Origin: Suillus spraguei
Taxonomy: Eukaryota > Basidiomycota > Agaricomycetes > Boletales > Suillaceae
Assembly: GCA_016800925.1 (NCBI GenBank)
Contig: JABCPU010000495.1
Coordinates: forward strand, 1-46,111
Reading direction: 5' to 3'
DNA: 46,111 bases
Part shown: one piece after another, positions 42,375-46,111 of the stretch
How the letters are laid out: the number at the start of each line of letters is the position of its first letter
How positions within the stretch are numbered: the stretch's first letter is position 1
The notes under the pieces: model-generated
The model's database searches: none
Seen by the model: the letters and a program-made list of their open reading frames with translations, nothing else
Told to the model about the DNA's origin: nothing
Translations under genes and position numbers: made by a program

Positions 42375-44051
42375 TTCACCGACCATAAGAATCTTCTGTA
42401 TTTTAGAAGTGCGCAGAAGCTTACCCGTTGACAAGCATGTTGGCAATTGATTTTGTCTATTTACGACATTGAACTGCACCATGTTGCAGGTACTAAATTA
42501 GCAGTACCTGATGCACTATCTCGCCGGCCCGACTATGACTCTGGCAAAGACGATAACGAGGACCAGACACTTCTTCCTGATGCTCTATTTGTTTGTCTCA
42601 TTGATACTGATCTGCAAAATGTCTTATTATCCTCCGAGCCCCTCGATGATCCTGTCTTCAAGACAGCATCCGACGCCCTCGACAGCGTGTGTCTTCCTCC
42701 AATGAAATTGGCGCTCTCTGACTGGAAGATTGAGGAGAACGTCCTCTATTTTAAGAATCGTGCCTACATTCCACCGGCGCATTGCCCCGGCATCCTGAAA
42801 CAGTATCATGATCATCCAACCGCGGGCCATCCCGGTAGGTTTAAAACCGAAGAACTCGTTAAACGAGAAGCATGGTGGCCCACTATGGGCTCCTATATCT
42901 GGAAATACATTGAGGGTTGCGCCCTTTGCCAGCAAATGAAAGCTGATACGCATCCTGTTTGCCCGCCGCTTACCCCGATACCTTCATCTGCGACTCGCCC
43001 CTTTTCCCAGATCTCTGTTGATCTTATCACCGACCTTCCTCTCTCTGGGGGCTTTGATAGTATCATGGTTGTGGTAGACCATGGCCTTATGAAGGGGGTA
43101 ATTATTATCCCTTGTCTAAAAACCGTCACTTCCGAAGGGATTGCTAAGCTATTTTTAAAACATGTTTACCGTCAATTTGGACTCCATGACAAAGTCATCT
43201 CAGATCAAGGTCTACAGTTCCTATCACACTTTTCTAAAGAGCTTGCCTGACTTCTCGATTACATCATTGCTCCATCCACAGCTTATCACCCTCAGACCGA
43301 TGGTCAAACAGAAAGGCTAAATCAAGAACTTGAAACATTCCTACGCATTTATTGCCACAACAATCCCGAAGATTGGGTAGAACATCTACCAATCGCTGAA
43401 TTTGTCCACAACCACCAAAAACATGATGCAAGGAATGCATCCCCCTTTTATTTGATGATGGGATATGAACCACGCGCTATCCCTCACCTTATCCCTGATT
43501 CATCAGTCCCCGCAGCAGAAGATCGAGTACGATCCCTGCAGAAGATAAGAGAAGAAGCAATCGCCTGCCATAATATTGCAATGCAAACAATGGCCGAACA
43601 ATCCCGAGGAGATAAGTACATTCCATGGAAGATTGGAGATAAGGTCTGGCTATCTGCTGCTAACCTCAGGCTCAAACTCCCATCAAGGAAACTTGCGCCA
43701 AAGCGATATGGACCTTTCCCGATCATTGATGTCTTATCGCCCATCATGTTCACACTCAAACTTCCCCCGCAGTGGAAAATTCATCCTACGTTCCACGCTT
43801 CTGTCTTATCGTCCTATAGCGAAACGGACGTACACGGTCTGAACTTCCCTGGACCACCACCTGACATCATCGAAGAGGAAGAAGAATATCAAATAGAAGC
43901 AATTCTTTCTCATAAAGGAACTGGTACTCGCCGACGCTATCTTGTTTCTTGGAAAGGATATTCATCAGGAGACAACGAATGGCTCCCAGAAAAGAACTTG
44001 AAGAACTCTGCTCGAATCTTGAATGCTTATAAGAAGCAACACACCCTCTGA
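42375..44051 (+). pseudogene. pol of copy E: RNase H end, integrase, complete chromodomain
   Basis: One continuous frame interrupted only by TGA at 42429-42431 and 43248-43250, both Arg CGA codons in relatives. It reads [18 protein letters not shown] at the left edge, then LSIYDIELHHVAGTKLAVPDALSRR, integrase HHCC (HDHPTAGHPGRF, CALCQQ), and the core VDLITDLP, SDQG (DRG in relatives), TERLNQELE. The C-terminal domain and the best-preserved chromodomain of the window follow: [18 protein letters not shown], ending at NAYKKQHTL and TGA 44049-44051. The 5' part (protease, RT) is missing. Confidence 0.92.
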
Positions 44052-44105
44052 TTATCCCTCAGTCAACCAACTGCACAAAGCACTTGATCAACTAACACCA
44101 TCGAA

Positions 44106-45532
44106 ATGTCTTTCCCCACTGCCTACATCACCCCCATCACCATTGCCAACAATGACCCCAACTCTGATGCTGAAAACTACGGAACCCTTACCACCGAAAT
44201 TGACAACACCTCCTACATCGAAGCCGCCCTTCTATGCGAAGGACACGCCCTTGAAATTGAAAGAATCCTCACAGAAAAAGGTGCCTTCCCGGCCCTCCTT
44301 CTCGTCAACATTATCCATACTGCCGCCCTCATCGAAGCCACAGCCAATGAAACCACAGACACTACTTATCGTCAATGCTTCTTACATCTTCAAAAATGCA
44401 TTCGTTCTTATGCTATGTTGTTGCTTCCCGGTTCTTTCAAAAGCAACGTTGAAGAAGCTATTCACATCATGGCCGAACGTCGAGCAGGTGTTGCTCGACC
44501 TCCCTCTCCGCAGGAAGATATGCCACTTCCTATTCCAGCACCCTCTTCTTCACGCATGTATCTAGTATTGAAACCCTTGCTGGCTTATGCACTGCTGTCC
44601 AAGAGATCGGACAGCTCACCAACGTGGTCGTTGAAACCATCCAGCATCAGTGCTGAAACCAGAGCAGCCAGAAACTTAGTAGAAGAGCCATCACTGATCT
44701 ACAACAAATGCAAGCGACCTCAGTTCTCCCCCAAACTCCATCTCCTATCGAACACCAACCTCACCGCCTCCCGTCGTAGTCTCTCATGACCATCCTGCGT
44801 GGCTGTACGAGCCCTGTACAGAAAGAACATGTGAAGCTGCAAAAAGATTAGGGTTCCTGTTGCTAAATTAATAGCACTCAGTCCTCAACTTCACAACCTT
44901 CACATCCACCCTCCCATGTCTATCCCATCATCATTTGGTCCAATGGATCCTGTCTCGCCAGTCTTAGTAAAAGACTAGGCACACTTCTCCTTCTTCCTCT
45001 AACGAACTTCTTGCGGTTGCTGAACGAGGAACTACTCCTGACCTCCCGCGTCCGCGTACACGCTAACCAGCAAGCAACAGGCACAGCTTGACATGACAAT
45101 GCCTTCACTTTAAAATGCATGACACGACAGAAAGGGAAGAAGCGTGCTAGATCTGCAGTCCTAAACCCGTTATCTCACCATCACCATTATGCATGTCCAC
45201 GTCTAACACTGATGAAAACATGAAATGTCGATTCTGGGCATCGTTGGACATCAGCAAAAGAATTGTCTCGACTATCAATGCCAAATCTGTCTTCGACACG
45301 CCCCTACCCATCTGTCCATTTAACGCCTTACCTGGAAGGACGATGGATTTTATGATGCACTGCGTAGGTGGGAACAATATCTTATTAACTGTCGACGACG
45401 AAAAGAAGGTTGACGGGCGAGGACTGTAGCAGAGGAAGAAGCAGCTATATGTTAGGAGGAAGTGCCGCTGATGAAGACGTCGCTAACTATGACGACTATG
45501 ATCCCATCTATGACGACAACAGAGATGTTTGA
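44106..45532 (+). pseudogene. Third ORF of copy E
   Basis: Starts 54 nt after the pol stop, in the same frame as pol. The N-terminal 150 codons are intact (MSFPTAYITPITIANND; LLCEGHALEIERIL; SYAMLLLPGSFKS). A frameshift at about 44560 and others follow. The knuckle region has a 1-nt loss (KCRFWASLD where copy C has CRVCGIIGH), the PQR/PPF linker is deleted, and WKDDGFYDAL and the acidic end remain. TGA 45530-45532 lies in the hairpin. Confidence 0.78.
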
Positions 45533-45548
45533 AAGTCGGTGACTTTCA
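45530..45548 (+). promoter_or_regulatory. Conserved hairpin at the third-ORF stop, copy E
   Basis: TGAAAGTC-GGT-GACTTTCA, identical to copy C, followed by the polypurine tract AATAAGGGGGTAA (45553-45565). Confidence 0.65.
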
Positions 45549-45565
45549 ATGTAATAAGGGGGTAA

Positions 45566-46038
45566 TGTTACAGTTGTACGTGCCCCTATTCATTTTCCCT
45601 TTATCTTCTTACTTGTATATCACGTCACATGACTTTGACTCATATGCTCAATGCATCTGTACAATACATGCCTTCCTTATTAGGATATGCAGTTACATTC
45701 TCACGGTTACTGGTCTGTGCGCACATATCTACCTATATAAGCACAGTGTACTTGTAGTAGATTCTTCACTTTAATCTTACTGGGTTTTACCTGGAACTCC
45801 TTCGCTTAGGTCTCCAACCTAAGTCGTCCTTGAATCGTCTCTAAGTCTAAGCACTCCTTAGCCTTAGTCTCTATTCTCGTAAGAACCTCTCGGACTTATC
45901 CTTGAGGCCAGACCCTTGATCGTACTCGGAACGCATTCCTTGTACTTTCACCTTGTCCTCTTTTGGCATTGTAAGAAGCTCCCAGCAGACCGCTGTGTCT
46001 TTTCACTGTCGCTGGTGATGCCACCCCAGTTCGTAACA
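45566..46038 (+). repeat. 3' LTR of copy E
   Basis: 473 bp, TGTTACAGTTG to GTTCGTAACA, with the same boxes as copy C. Confidence 0.93.
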
Positions 46039-46111
46039 AGTGTGGCGGTGGGCTCTGGCCGTTAGAAAACCCCTGCTACATATTGAAAGTCAGGAGGGTT
46101 TCTGCTGACTA
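46039..46111. other. right flank of copy E
   Basis: 73 bp of sequence unlike anything else in the window; the start of the DNA beyond the nest. No feature seen. Confidence 0.5.

Larger units (their letters stand above)
42373..46038 (+). mobile_element. Copy E: 5'-truncated L1 gypsy element
   Basis: 3' half of a subfamily II element: end of RNase H, integrase, chromodomain, third ORF, hairpin, polypurine tract and 3' LTR. It begins exactly at the TA of the Tc1 element. The missing 5' half is not on the other side of Tc1. No TSD can be checked. Confidence 0.9.

Overview
The window is a heterochromatin-like block of nested transposons from a filamentous fungus, most likely an agaricomycete basidiomycete. 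The pointers are a decayed gene remnant at the left edge with two ~52-nt introns that resembles the agaricomycete DUF6698 family, chromodomain Ty3/gypsy elements, and an intact Tc1-type DNA transposon. No housekeeping gene, rRNA, tRNA or CRISPR array is present. The only intact gene is the Tc1 transposase at 41116-42105.

Layout. 1-2470 holds the gene remnant (1-419), unassigned DNA and a minus-strand solo LTR of family L2 (1134-2089). 2471-40245 is one Ty3/gypsy element, copy A (family 'L1' here), bounded by the 5-bp target duplication GTCTG. Everything between is stacked inside it: an L1 solo LTR in its 5' LTR, an L2 solo LTR in gag, a 1.6-kb L5 solo LTR and an L3 LTR-like repeat in pol, and two further L1 elements inside its third ORF. 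These two are copy B (minus, 12128-29956, TSD CTTCC/CCTCC) and copy D (plus, 30957-39373, TSD GCAAA). Copy B carries two solo LTRs of family L4 in opposite orientations, and copy C (plus, 20978-28603, TSD ATTGG) sits inside the second. The TSDs of the two L4 LTRs are exchanged, so the 2.85-kb segment between them was inverted by recombination. Right of copy A are 0.5 kb of unassigned DNA, the Tc1 element (40756-42372), and the 3' half of a fifth L1 copy (E, 42373-46038).

How an L1 element works. Each LTR is about 470 bp with TG...CA ends, a TATTTAAG box and, 34 nt downstream, the 11-mer ACTTTAATCTT. The exact complement of this 11-mer lies 1 nt after the 5' LTR. This is the self-priming arrangement of Tf1/sushi chromoviruses, in which the mRNA 5' end primes reverse transcription in place of a tRNA. 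Gag (capsid-like region plus CCHC knuckle) is followed in the -1 frame by Pol: protease (DSGA), RT (YMDD), RNase H, HHCC/DDE integrase and a C-terminal chromodomain. Starting 29-54 nt after the pol stop is a third ORF of about 485 codons. It encodes a helical N-terminal region, a coiled-coil-like stretch, a second CCHC knuckle, a further CX2CX6HX4C motif, a conserved WKDD.FY motif and an acidic tail. Its stop codon lies in the 5' arm of a conserved hairpin that precedes the polypurine tract. This third ORF plus hairpin is the most interesting possibly undescribed feature here.

All five L1 copies are dead. The damage is dominated by CpG transitions (recurrent CGA to TGA or CAA at the same codons in different copies) plus single-base deletions. 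Copy C also carries YMDD to YMVD and a 2-nt insertion in its primer-binding site. Letters A-E and L1-L5 are labels used only in this annotation.
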